A stretch of 64,000 nt of DNA, from NCBI GenBank assembly GCA_001777915.1, contig MFFN01000004.1, positions 743,744 through 807,743 of the forward strand, given 5' to 3'. Numbering within the stretch: the stretch's first letter is position 1; every line of letters begins with the position of its first letter. The position numbers and the translations under genes were made by a program. Below are positions 42,346 through 50,875 of the stretch, piece by piece. Source of the DNA: Candidatus Edwardsbacteria bacterium RifOxyA12_full_54_48 (GTDB lineage: Bacteria; Edwardsbacteria; AC1; EtOH8). The notes below the pieces were generated by a model. That model saw only the letters and a program-made list of their open reading frames with translations. It ran no database searches and was not told where the DNA came from.

Positions 42346-42423
42346 TGAGGAATCGGACTGGACGTGGCCGATGAAGATATGAATCGAATAACCGGGGCCA
42401 TGGTTCGGCATTTAAATAATTAA
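42346..42423 (+). other. Possible gene remnant before the capsule-type GT gene
   Basis: After a stop at 42346 this frame reads GIGLDVADEDMNRITGAM and then VRHLNN to TAA 42421-42423. It resembles the closing helix of sugar aminotransferases (a G-L-x-x-x-D-M-x-R-I pattern), but it has no matching upstream sequence here. It is a weak call. Confidence 0.25.
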
Positions 42424-42430
42424 AAAACAT

Positions 42431-44026
42431 ATGTTTAGTAACCTGCTTTCAAAATTATACTGGAGTTCGATATATAATATTTCCGACATGCTTGCCTTGC
42501 TGCAATCAAGCATTGGCCTGGAACCGGTATATGTCAAGACGGCATACTCGGCCCTGAAGCAGTGGCAGTATAATGTCAACAAAAACAGAGAGACCCATGA
42601 CAAGAAGATCGGGATCGTCGCTTTCCGTAATCATACCTGGGCGGAATGGGCGGCGTTCGCGGCCCATTATATTTACAACATGGGATACCAGCCGGTAGTG
42701 ATTTTCAGCGGCAGGGAAATAGCCAGCCTTTATCCCAGAGACCGCATAATGGAAAAGGCCGGCTTGGATTTCTGGTCGGCGTTTTTAGAGACCGAGTACA
42801 TAGAAAAAGTTGACATTGATAACTTCATCCCCTCAGACGAAAAGACAAAGAACGGCTATTCCGCTTTCGCCGAGGACCACGCCCACACCATGGCGGCTTA
42901 TAATCTTCGGGTGGAAGAGTACGAATCCCATGTAATGGCGGATGAATACCGGCAGGAATACCAGCGATCTTGCAAAATCCTGGTGGAAACGGCGGCAGCC
43001 GCGGAAAAACTATTTTCCGAGATCACCATCGAGAGGCTGATATGCCCTTCCGGACTGATCGGCCGCTCGGCGGCTTTTCTGGAAGCGGCGGCCAGGAAAA
43101 ACATTAAAGCGGTCTTCGTTGAGGGCTGGGCCATGCGTCCCGGGCATATGATATGGGCCTATAATCGTCCGGCATTGATCTATGACATCAAAGGCTGGAT
43201 GGAGGCACTGGGTGAGTGGAATCAACAGAGGGAGAATGATTCCACCATCTTCAGGAATTTCCAGGAATACCTCTCGCTGGACCGGGATGATGAATGGCTG
43301 GAGGATTTTCACCCGGTGCAGAGAAGCACCAAGGATGAAGATTACCCGGCCGACCTACGGAAGTTCCTGTCCCGGCCCGGGCCATTGTTCCTTTGCGGGA
43401 CCAATGTGGTGGGGGACAGTTCGACCCTAAGGCGGGCGGTGGCATTCAAAAACCAGAAGGAGTGGCTGGAAAAACTTATTGCCTACTTTAAGGCGCACCC
43501 AGATCTTCGCCTTATCATACGGGCCCATCCCGATGAGGTATGGCAAAGGGCCAGGGTCAAGATAGGGGATTACGCTGCAGAGCTGGCCAGGGGCATTGGT
43601 AATGTTCAGGTGGTAAAAGGAAGCGATGATGTCAACACCTACTCTCTGGTGGAAAGGGCCGACATCGGCCTGGCCTGGCTCAGCAACATCGGCATAGACA
43701 TGATAATCCGGGGCAAGCCGGTGATCATGGCGGCTTCTCCCAAATATGACGACCTGGGCATCGTGGACGTCCCCAAAACCCAGGAAGAATATTTTAAAAG
43801 GATCGAACAGGTTTTGGCAAGGCCGGTGCCTCCATCCATTGATGTAATAAATAGGGCAAAATATTACCAGCGGATCGTCTTCAAGGAGATGTCGCTGAGG
43901 GCGGCCGGCAAGAATTATTTGACCAGCGAATATCGCATGAACCAAAGGACAGTATTTAACGAAAGGGAAAAATTTTTCCGGATACTGGTGGGCGAACTGG
44001 ATGAAAAGGGCCGCAAGACGGCTTAG
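42431..44026 (+). CDS. Capsule-type GT-B glycosyltransferase, unassigned family
   Basis: 531 aa with no signal peptide or clear helices. The N-terminal half contains GIVAFRNHTWAEWAAFAAHY. The C-terminal half has LRLIIRAHPDEVW with H366-P-D-E369, then LVERADIGLAWLSNIGIDMI and RGKPVIMAA, a donor-binding arrangement like that of capsule transferases (KpsC/KpsS) and sialyltransferases with an HP motif. It sits four genes after the nonulosonic acid synthase group's first member and is a good candidate for using its CMP-sugar. No ribosome site is visible before the ATG. Confidence 0.55.
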   Translation: MFSNLLSKLYWSSIYNISDMLALLQSSIGLEPVYVKTAYSALKQWQYNVNKNRETHDKKIGIVAFRNHTWAEWAAFAAHYIYNMGYQPVVIFSGREIASLYPRDRIMEKAGLDFWSAFLETEYIEKVDIDNFIPSDEKTKNGYSAFAEDHAHTMAAYNLRVEEYESHVMADEYRQEYQRSCKILVETAAAAEKLFSEITIERLICPSGLIGRSAAFLEAAARKNIKAVFVEGWAMRPGHMIWAYNRPALIYDIKGWMEALGEWNQQRENDSTIFRNFQEYLSLDRDDEWLEDFHPVQRSTKDEDYPADLRKFLSRPGPLFLCGTNVVGDSSTLRRAVAFKNQKEWLEKLIAYFKAHPDLRLIIRAHPDEVWQRARVKIGDYAAELARGIGNVQVVKGSDDVNTYSLVERADIGLAWLSNIGIDMIIRGKPVIMAASPKYDDLGIVDVPKTQEEYFKRIEQVLARPVPPSIDVINRAKYYQRIVFKEMSLRAAGKNYLTSEYRMNQRTVFNEREKFFRILVGELDEKGRKTA

Positions 44027-45300
44027 TGCCGGCGGATATTGGTTTGAAACAATTATTCATCAAATACAAGAACATCTCCCTGTTCACCTCTTCGGCTGTG
44101 GTATTGAACCTTTCCAGCCTGATCAGCGGCTTTCTGGTCTATCGCTGGATAGATCCCTACTACATAGGCATCTGGCAGGCCATGATGCTGGTCCAGACCT
44201 ACAGCGCTTTCCTGCGTCTGGGCATCATCAACGGGATGAACCGGGAACTGCCGTTTTGTCTGGGAAAGGGCGACACCGGGCAGGCCTATAAATACGCCGA
44301 GACCGCCCAGTACTATAGTCTGGCCAATATCATAATATTTGCCGTCCTGGCCCTGCCGGCATTTTTCTTTGTAAAAATTAAACCAGACTGGTATTTCCCG
44401 TTGTTCAGCATCGTCATCGTCATCTGCCTGAACTTCTATAATGCCTATCTGGCCGGGACCTTCCGGGCTAATGCCGACTTCGAAAAGCTGTCATATATCC
44501 AGCTCATTGATTCTGCCCTTCGGATCATCAGCCTGGCCCTGGTTTACTTTTACGGGTTCAAAGGATATTGCCTGATGCAGATCTTTCTGGCGGTTTTTAT
44601 CACAGTGATCACGCATTTATGGCGGCCGATAAGGGTCCGGCCGGTGTTCCATCAGGCGGCATTCCAAACATTGCTGAAGACAGGATTGCCCATTTTTGCC
44701 GGATCGTACTTTTTTAATTTTTTCAACACCCTGCCGCGTTTGGTCCTTATAAAATACGGGTCTATAGAGATGCTGGGATTATACGCCCCGGTGCTTACCC
44801 TGATCGGCGCCATGGGCATCCTCCCCGATTCCATCGGAACATATTTGTACCCCAAGCTGTCGTTTCAGCTGGGGACGGACAACGATCCCAAACGCATCTG
44901 GAAGCAGTCATGGAAGTCTCACCTGGCTTTATTGGCCATAGCGATCCCCTTGGCGGTGGCAGGCTATTTGACCATACCATATATCATCGACACTTTCCTG
45001 CCCAAATACATCAGGACCAAGGATATAATAAATCTGGGACTTATGGCAGGTGTGTTCTTCAGCTTTAAATTCGGCTACACCATATTGATCACCCTTAAAT
45101 CATGGGCCTATATGTCTGTCTATATAATTGCTTTCGGCCTTTGCCAGTATTTCTTGCCTTTGGCAACGCTACGATATTATGATCCGCTTAAGGCGGTTGT
45201 CCTGGGACAGGCCATATCCTTCATCGCCATGTATGTCATCTCGATAGCCATCAATTACCTGGCCACCCACAAACTTCGCCGGAACGCTGCCGCACAATGA
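44026..45300 (+). CDS. Oligosaccharide flippase (Wzx-like), third of three
   Basis: 424 aa from GTG 44026, which overlaps the previous stop; TTG 44044 is an alternative. About 12 transmembrane helices. NISLFTSSAVVLNLSSLISGFLVYRWI is the typical first helix region of the MOP superfamily. The loop GTFRANADFEKLSYIQ is common to polysaccharide transporters. It likely flips the repeat unit that includes the sugar made by the preceding module. ATGA overlap with the next gene. Confidence 0.85.
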   Translation: MPADIGLKQLFIKYKNISLFTSSAVVLNLSSLISGFLVYRWIDPYYIGIWQAMMLVQTYSAFLRLGIINGMNRELPFCLGKGDTGQAYKYAETAQYYSLANIIIFAVLALPAFFFVKIKPDWYFPLFSIVIVICLNFYNAYLAGTFRANADFEKLSYIQLIDSALRIISLALVYFYGFKGYCLMQIFLAVFITVITHLWRPIRVRPVFHQAAFQTLLKTGLPIFAGSYFFNFFNTLPRLVLIKYGSIEMLGLYAPVLTLIGAMGILPDSIGTYLYPKLSFQLGTDNDPKRIWKQSWKSHLALLAIAIPLAVAGYLTIPYIIDTFLPKYIRTKDIINLGLMAGVFFSFKFGYTILITLKSWAYMSVYIIAFGLCQYFLPLATLRYYDPLKAVVLGQAISFIAMYVISIAINYLATHKLRRNAAAQ

Positions 45301-45935
45301 GATCTTTGGCCCAAATAAAAAAGGACCCCCGGGGCTATTTGCTGAACCGGTTGGATTACCTTTGGATCATTTTGAAAATGCGCCTGAACGCGATTACAGT
45401 AAGGCTGGTCCTGGCGGCCAGGGGCATAGAATGCGGCAAGGGCTGCGCCTTTTACGGCTGGCCCCATTTCCGGAGGCATTTCCTGAGCAAGATCGAGATC
45501 GGGAACGACTGCCGGTTCCGGTCCGATTACCTTTCCAACCTGGTGGGGATAAACAGGAAATGCCTGGTCTCCACCATGAATGAAGGGGCAAGAATAAAGA
45601 TCGGCAATAACTGCGGCTTCAGCGGAACAGTGATAGGCTGCGGCGAATCGATCACCATCGGCGACAACGTATTGTGCGGAGGGAACACCTTCATCACCGA
45701 TTTTGACTGGCACCCGATCAAACGCCAGAAGAATTCAAATGCGGAGGTAATTGCAACCCCTGTGGTTATAGAGGACAATGTCTGGCTGGGCTTGAATGTA
45801 GTGGTGTTGAAGGGCGTCACCATAGGCCGGAACAGCGTCATCGGCGCCAACAGCCTGGTGGTAAGGTCAATACCTGAAAACGTGGTGGCGGCCGGCAATC
45901 CCTGCCGGGTAATACGTAAGTTAAACGAGGAATAA
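45297..45935 (+). CDS. Hexapeptide-repeat acyltransferase
   Basis: 212 aa. Left-handed beta-helix repeats run from residue about 58 to 195 (IEIGNDCRFRS, IKIGNNCGFSG, ITIGDNVLCGGN, VIEDNVWLGLNVVVL, VTIGRNSVIGANSLVV), ending in the family sequence AAGNPCRVI. HPI near the centre (DWHPI) supplies the catalytic His. It should add an acetyl or other acyl group to a sugar using acyl-CoA. Confidence 0.92.
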   Translation: MRSLAQIKKDPRGYLLNRLDYLWIILKMRLNAITVRLVLAARGIECGKGCAFYGWPHFRRHFLSKIEIGNDCRFRSDYLSNLVGINRKCLVSTMNEGARIKIGNNCGFSGTVIGCGESITIGDNVLCGGNTFITDFDWHPIKRQKNSNAEVIATPVVIEDNVWLGLNVVVLKGVTIGRNSVIGANSLVVRSIPENVVAAGNPCRVIRKLNEE

Positions 45936-45940
45936 TACCA

Positions 45941-46747
45941 ATGAAACTAAAACAATATGCGGAAACAGTATACACAATTATTAGAAATCTAATTCTAGGT
46001 GGTAATGTTATCTCACTATCGCTCTTGAACAAACCAAGAAGTATGATCGGGTATGTGTCGGAAATACTTTTTCTTTTCAGGACGTTAAATCCCAAAAGCG
46101 GCATAAGACAAAGTAATGTTTTAAAGGTATTCCCTTTTGATAGCACTGAATCAATAACACTGGGCAATTTAAAATCGAGCACCTGGTTTTTTGCATCGGC
46201 CTCCTATTTGACGGATCTGATAAGCCTTTGCATGATTTGCCGGTCTATAAAACCCAAAACCATATTCGAGATCGGCACATTTAATGGGTATACCGCGTTG
46301 CATATGGCTTTAAATACGCCAGCGGATGCAGTAATACATACGCTGGATCTGCCGACAAATGAAGAGATAAAACCCAAGTTAAATACCACCATTACAGATG
46401 ATGAGCATATAGTATTATTGGGTAAAACTCAAAAATATTGTTTTGAAAAGAGTGTCGTTGCTTCTAAGATACACTGCCTATATGGTGACAGCGCAAACTA
46501 TGATTACTCGTCGTATTTCAATAAAGTGGATCTTTTCTTCATTGATGGTGCTCATTCCTACGAATATGTCCGTTCCGATACCCTGAATGCCATCAACTGT
46601 TGCCACCCCGGGAGCGTAATCGTTTGGCATGATTATGGAAGATCTGGGCTGAATGGAGTCTCCAAGTGGCTGCTGGAGTTTTCCGGGCAGGGTTATGAAG
46701 TAATATCAATACCTGGCGGTTCTTTGGCTTTTACCATTATTAAATGA
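45941..46747 (+). CDS. Class I SAM-dependent methyltransferase (Methyltransf_24 type)
   Basis: 268 aa. SAM motif I is IFEIGTFNGYTALHM, followed by IHTLDLP; then VDLFFIDGAHSYEYV and VIVWHDYG are the hallmark of the Methyltransf_24/CmcI-like group used on small molecules and sugars. The DNA is AT-richer than its neighbours. No Shine-Dalgarno site is clear. Confidence 0.82.
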   Translation: MKLKQYAETVYTIIRNLILGGNVISLSLLNKPRSMIGYVSEILFLFRTLNPKSGIRQSNVLKVFPFDSTESITLGNLKSSTWFFASASYLTDLISLCMICRSIKPKTIFEIGTFNGYTALHMALNTPADAVIHTLDLPTNEEIKPKLNTTITDDEHIVLLGKTQKYCFEKSVVASKIHCLYGDSANYDYSSYFNKVDLFFIDGAHSYEYVRSDTLNAINCCHPGSVIVWHDYGRSGLNGVSKWLLEFSGQGYEVISIPGGSLAFTIIK

Positions 46748-46847
46748 TATGTAGTTGTCCCCGGATCCAATCAACGTATAGTCAATAGAAACCCCGTAAT
46801 TATTTAATAAATATCACCCAGTGATTTCATTTAAGCATAACTTGGAA

Positions 46848-46876
46848 TTGACCAATTAGCATCGACAGTGTTATAA
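46848..46876 (+). promoter_or_regulatory. Candidate promoter of the polymerase gene
   Basis: TTGACC (46848-46853), 17-base spacer, TTATAA (46871-46876). The expected start is around 46883, before the preferred ATG at 46896 and after the alternative ATG at 46881. Confidence 0.5.
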
Positions 46877-46895
46877 GGGAATGGAAGATTATCAA

Positions 46896-48209
46896 ATGAA
46901 TAAGGGCTCCCCAAAAAAGGAAAGATGGATATTGCTGTTCCTGGGGCTGTCCTTTGCGATATATGCCCTGTTTCATACCTCCGTTTTTTTCGAGGAGCTG
47001 TCCCTGACTGCTCCGGTAACCCTTACCATGACCGCTCTGGGTCTGGGGTTCTTTTGTCTTGCGGCCGTTATCAGCACTGGGATGAGCAAGGAAGAGGGCG
47101 GGCTGTTCCCGGCAGAATCGCATAAATGGGTAGTGCTTTTCGTCCTTTCCATTTTATTGATGTCGGCAGTGGGATTGTATCTGAACAACCCCATTGGTTT
47201 ATTCTATATGGACTTTGAGGGGGTAATAATTCTTTTCGGCTCGATCTTACTCGGAGCCAGGAGAAAAAACTGGGAGCACATCGATAAATTAGTAATACTG
47301 CTTTTAGCATACGCTGTCATTGTAAATATACTGTCACTTCCGTTTATAAAATCCATTGACAGGGTCGTTACCGAAAGTTCCGTGACAAATAAATTGCAGG
47401 TGCTGCTATACCCGGTGTTGTTTTACATATATCTCTTCAAGTACCGGGTCCGCAGGCTGGACAAACTAATAATCATGGGGGCATTTGTTATTTTCATAAT
47501 AGAGCAGATATTGTTTCAAAAAAGAATGCCTAGCATGAGGATAATATTTACGCTATTGGTGATGACCTATCTGCAGAATATCACCACCCGTCCAAGCTTT
47601 TGGGCATATTTGGGGAGCATAATCAAGAGAGTGATGCTCTTTTTTATCCCGGTAGTGGTCGGAGTGTTGATCATCAGCAGTACGGTGGGACTGAAAATGT
47701 CCGACTCCCTTCAAATGTTCAATGAACGGGTAACCGGGAAATACGGTTTTGTCAGAAACATTATTTACGATGGACGGGTATATATTACTTATGTGGTAAT
47801 ACAGGACCTTGTGTCTGATTACAGTTTTATATTAGGCAAAGGTTTCGGGGGGTATATCATTGATTCCAGGCTTCATTATTTTGTGGAAGCAGAGGGCGGT
47901 CTGTTCAACGGCACCTCCTCGATCGAGATCGGGCACACCTGGCCGCCCTGGAAAGGTGGGCTGCTTTTCTGGATATCGATAAATGCCCTTTACCTAAGCC
48001 TGGCTTTTTCATTTCGTAAATATAAAAACGCATACTTTAGCATGGTCTGTTGGGCGTTTGTCCTTACGCATTTTATATTTTTGTTTGGGGATAATGTCTG
48101 GACTGGTCCCCACCAATTTTATTTAATTCTTCTTGGAGCTGCCATTGGTCATCTTTTGGGGCATAACTCTTATAAGAAATTTGACCTTGGCGGCAGGCTG
48201 GCGCTGTGA
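46896..48209 (+). CDS. O-antigen polymerase/ligase-like membrane protein (Wzy)
   Basis: 437 aa with about 11-12 transmembrane helices and a large outer loop near the C terminus (residues about 285-365, containing LVSDYSFILGKGFGGYI and EIGHTWPPWKGGLLFWI). This is the usual plan of Wzy/WaaL proteins. Start 46896 is preferred because GGAAG lies 8 bases upstream and the promoter at 46848 would start transcription after 46881. It should polymerise repeat units in the periplasm. GTGA overlap with the next gene. Confidence 0.78.
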   Translation: MNKGSPKKERWILLFLGLSFAIYALFHTSVFFEELSLTAPVTLTMTALGLGFFCLAAVISTGMSKEEGGLFPAESHKWVVLFVLSILLMSAVGLYLNNPIGLFYMDFEGVIILFGSILLGARRKNWEHIDKLVILLLAYAVIVNILSLPFIKSIDRVVTESSVTNKLQVLLYPVLFYIYLFKYRVRRLDKLIIMGAFVIFIIEQILFQKRMPSMRIIFTLLVMTYLQNITTRPSFWAYLGSIIKRVMLFFIPVVVGVLIISSTVGLKMSDSLQMFNERVTGKYGFVRNIIYDGRVYITYVVIQDLVSDYSFILGKGFGGYIIDSRLHYFVEAEGGLFNGTSSIEIGHTWPPWKGGLLFWISINALYLSLAFSFRKYKNAYFSMVCWAFVLTHFIFLFGDNVWTGPHQFYLILLGAAIGHLLGHNSYKKFDLGGRLAL

Positions 48210-49402
48210 AAATAGTAATTGTCATAAATTTTGGTTTCCCCAGGGGCATGGCCAGCACCAGCCGGGCGCGACATTTGGCAATGGGAATAACTGAAAACGG
48301 CAGCAAGGTTGAGATATTAATACCAAAACCCACAGAATATCCCAATAACGTTTTAAACGATCATTTGCATGGAACTATGGATGGGTGCGCATACAGGTAT
48401 ACTTCAACCAGCACCATAATACCGGGCAATTATTTTAAATGCAGATATATGGTCCTAAAAGGATTCATTGCCTGCGCCGGGGATTTGTATAAAAACCGTA
48501 AAACACTAGATGCCGTAATTTTATATTTACGATCGATCAATGGAGTGGCATTCTTGTCTTTCTGGTGCAAATTATTAGGCATCTCAATTATTCTCGAATT
48601 GTGTGAATGGTCAATATCCCACCGCAATACGGATCTTAAAACAAAAATCCAGAACTGGTTTTTAACCACGCCATTATTTCTTTTCGCCGACGGTGTTATT
48701 GCCATCTCATCATTCATAAAACAGAGGGTGTCTGATTTTTCAGACATAATTAAAAGAGATATCCCCTGTCTGATAACCCCAATACTGGTAAAAACCGATA
48801 ACTATAAATGCAATACCCCCTATAATCCCAATGGTGATCTTCTATTCTGCGGGATATTGGACCAGACGGATATCGTTTTATTTTTGCTGAAAGTAATGGT
48901 TGAGCTTAAAGAAAACGGCTTAACCCGAAAGCTGGCAATCACCGGCAAGGCATTTAACCCTAGCAACTTGGAACGATTAAAGAGTGATATCCAAAAAAGA
49001 GATTTGTCAGAGTTGGTTATTTTAAAAGGCTACCTACCCGAAGAAGAATTGATTAAATCTTATTGCAGTGCTTCGGCACTATTAGCTCCCCTGCCCTCGG
49101 GCGACCGTTCAATTGCCAGATTCCCAAACAAAATAGGCGAATATTTGGCTTCCGGCCGGCCGATAGTAACAACCAGTATCGGTGACATTCCAAAGTATTT
49201 AACCAACGAAGAGTCTGCTTATTTGGTTGACCCTGATGACGTGAAAGGTTTTGCCAATGCCGTTAGGGATGTCCTGAACAATCCGGTAAAAGCAGAGAAG
49301 ATCGGTAGGAGGGGCTGCGAGGTTGCCGGGAAATATTTTGATCCGAAAGCCAATGCTAAGCTGATAATGGAGTTTATTGAAACAATAAAGGCAAAAGCGT
49401 AA
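48206..49402 (+). CDS. Glycosyltransferase family 4, AT-rich
   Basis: 398 aa from GTG 48206. N-terminal VINFGFPRGMASTSRARHLA is the acceptor loop; the donor side has LAITGKAFNPSNLERLK, KGYLPEEELIKSYC and FPNKIGEYLASGRPIV, followed by YLVDPDDVKGFANAV. A GT-B retaining transferase. The gene is AT-richer than the average of the locus. It overlaps the polymerase gene by 4 bases. Confidence 0.9.
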   Translation: MKIVIVINFGFPRGMASTSRARHLAMGITENGSKVEILIPKPTEYPNNVLNDHLHGTMDGCAYRYTSTSTIIPGNYFKCRYMVLKGFIACAGDLYKNRKTLDAVILYLRSINGVAFLSFWCKLLGISIILELCEWSISHRNTDLKTKIQNWFLTTPLFLFADGVIAISSFIKQRVSDFSDIIKRDIPCLITPILVKTDNYKCNTPYNPNGDLLFCGILDQTDIVLFLLKVMVELKENGLTRKLAITGKAFNPSNLERLKSDIQKRDLSELVILKGYLPEEELIKSYCSASALLAPLPSGDRSIARFPNKIGEYLASGRPIVTTSIGDIPKYLTNEESAYLVDPDDVKGFANAVRDVLNNPVKAEKIGRRGCEVAGKYFDPKANAKLIMEFIETIKAKA

Positions 49403-49407
49403 ATTCT

Positions 49408-49941
49408 ATGAACATTTTGAATAAAGTTGTTTTTAAACTGTGTTTAAGGATGGCATCAGATCACCAAAAGGCTTACGTTTATGCCAGATATCTGGGAGTC
49501 AAGATTGGGACCAACGCAAGGATCACGGGAAATGTCACCTTTGGCTCGGAGCCATATCTGATAGAGATCGGCAACAACGTGACCATCACCCAGGAGGTCA
49601 AGTTCAACACCCATGACGGCGGAGTGGGGGTATTGCGACAAAAACACCCCGGGCTGAATGTCTTCGGAAAGATCAGGATCGGCAGCAACGTGTTCATCGG
49701 TGCCGCCGCCCAGATCATGCTTGGAGTGACGGTCGGCAACAACGTGGTGATAGGCGCCGGCAGCATCGTCACCAAAGACATCCCCGATAATGTAGTGGCC
49801 GCGGGGATTCCGGCCAGGGTGGTCAAGACCATCGATGAATACGAAAAACAATCTTTGGAACGCGGCGTTCTCATTTCCGCCGGCTCCGAGGCCGAAAGAA
49901 GGAACGCTGTGGAAAGAGCGGTACGGGAGAAGAGGGCCTAG
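49408..49941 (+). CDS. Hexapeptide-repeat acyltransferase
   Basis: 177 aa. Beta-helix units: IGTNARITGNVTF, IEIGNNVTITQEV, IRIGSNVFIGAAAQI, VTVGNNVVIGAGSIV, then the family-ending AAGIPARVV. HDGG supplies the catalytic His in the loop. It resembles capsule O-acetyltransferases. The C-terminal 25 residues are a charged tail without homology that I recognise. Confidence 0.9.
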   Translation: MNILNKVVFKLCLRMASDHQKAYVYARYLGVKIGTNARITGNVTFGSEPYLIEIGNNVTITQEVKFNTHDGGVGVLRQKHPGLNVFGKIRIGSNVFIGAAAQIMLGVTVGNNVVIGAGSIVTKDIPDNVVAAGIPARVVKTIDEYEKQSLERGVLISAGSEAERRNAVERAVREKRA

Positions 49942-49942
49942 G

Positions 49943-50875
49943 GTGCCGCTGAACGATCACATAAAAAACAAAGCCCTGACCATCGGCCATCAGCTGTTCG
50001 CCAATCTGCTGGGGTTCCTTAAGATCAAGGCCGGATACATCCGCTCCCGGACCGGCGCCACCCACCGCAAGTTCTCCCTTAAGGACAGCCTGGCTTACAT
50101 CGACAGGATGAAATCTGATTATGACAACTTCGGGTCTTTGGGGGATGTTAGCCGATGGGATATCCTGGAGATAGGCCCGGGTGACAATCTGGGGATCCCG
50201 CTTTTGTATTTTGCCGCCGGGGCAAAAAAGGCCACCGCATTGGACCGGTTCTACTCCTATCGGGACGCTAATCAGCAAAAGGCCATCTATGATGCCCTTA
50301 TTGAGAGGCTGCCGGCAGAGCAAAGGGAACGGGCGGAAAAAGCCTTCAGCGATCGGGCGGAAAGCAAATTCAACCCCGAGGCCATAGAATGCCTTTACGG
50401 AACCGGGATAGACGATCCGAGGATCATCGATCGTCTGGGAAAGTATGACCTGATAATTTCACGGGCGGTGATGATGGAGGTCTGCAATCTGGAGCAGGCC
50501 CTGGAGAACCTGGTCCGGATGCTCAAGCCCGGAGGGCTGATGCTGCACAAGGTCGATTTTAGGGATTACTGGATGCTCTCCAAGCACCATCACCCCCTGA
50601 CCTTTCTGACCATCGACAATAAGCTTTGGAAAATGATGTCCAGCCACCGGGCAAACTCCAACCGCCGTCTTTTAAATGTCTATTGCGAAGAGCTGGGAAG
50701 GTTGGGGTTGACGGTAGAAATACCGCAGCGGACAAAATACCAGGCGAAGGACCACGATGAAAACAAGTGGCTGTCCCAGATAAAAGACAAACTGCTGCCC
50801 CGATATAAAATATTGCCGGACGACATACTGTTAACCAGCGGAGCTTTTATAGTTGCTAAGAAGCCGAACGTCTGA
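49943..50875 (+). CDS. SAM-dependent methyltransferase
   Basis: 310 aa from GTG 49943, one base after the preceding stop; the longer open frame upstream is inside that gene. Motif I is WDILEIGPGDNLGIPLL, strand 2 is ATALDRFYS, and LIISRAVMMEVCNLEQAL with MLKPGGLMLHKVDFRDYW is typical of the class I core. The next gene starts 23 bases inside its end. The substrate is unknown; the position suggests a sugar or lipid carrier. Confidence 0.85.
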   Translation: MPLNDHIKNKALTIGHQLFANLLGFLKIKAGYIRSRTGATHRKFSLKDSLAYIDRMKSDYDNFGSLGDVSRWDILEIGPGDNLGIPLLYFAAGAKKATALDRFYSYRDANQQKAIYDALIERLPAEQRERAEKAFSDRAESKFNPEAIECLYGTGIDDPRIIDRLGKYDLIISRAVMMEVCNLEQALENLVRMLKPGGLMLHKVDFRDYWMLSKHHHPLTFLTIDNKLWKMMSSHRANSNRRLLNVYCEELGRLGLTVEIPQRTKYQAKDHDENKWLSQIKDKLLPRYKILPDDILLTSGAFIVAKKPNV

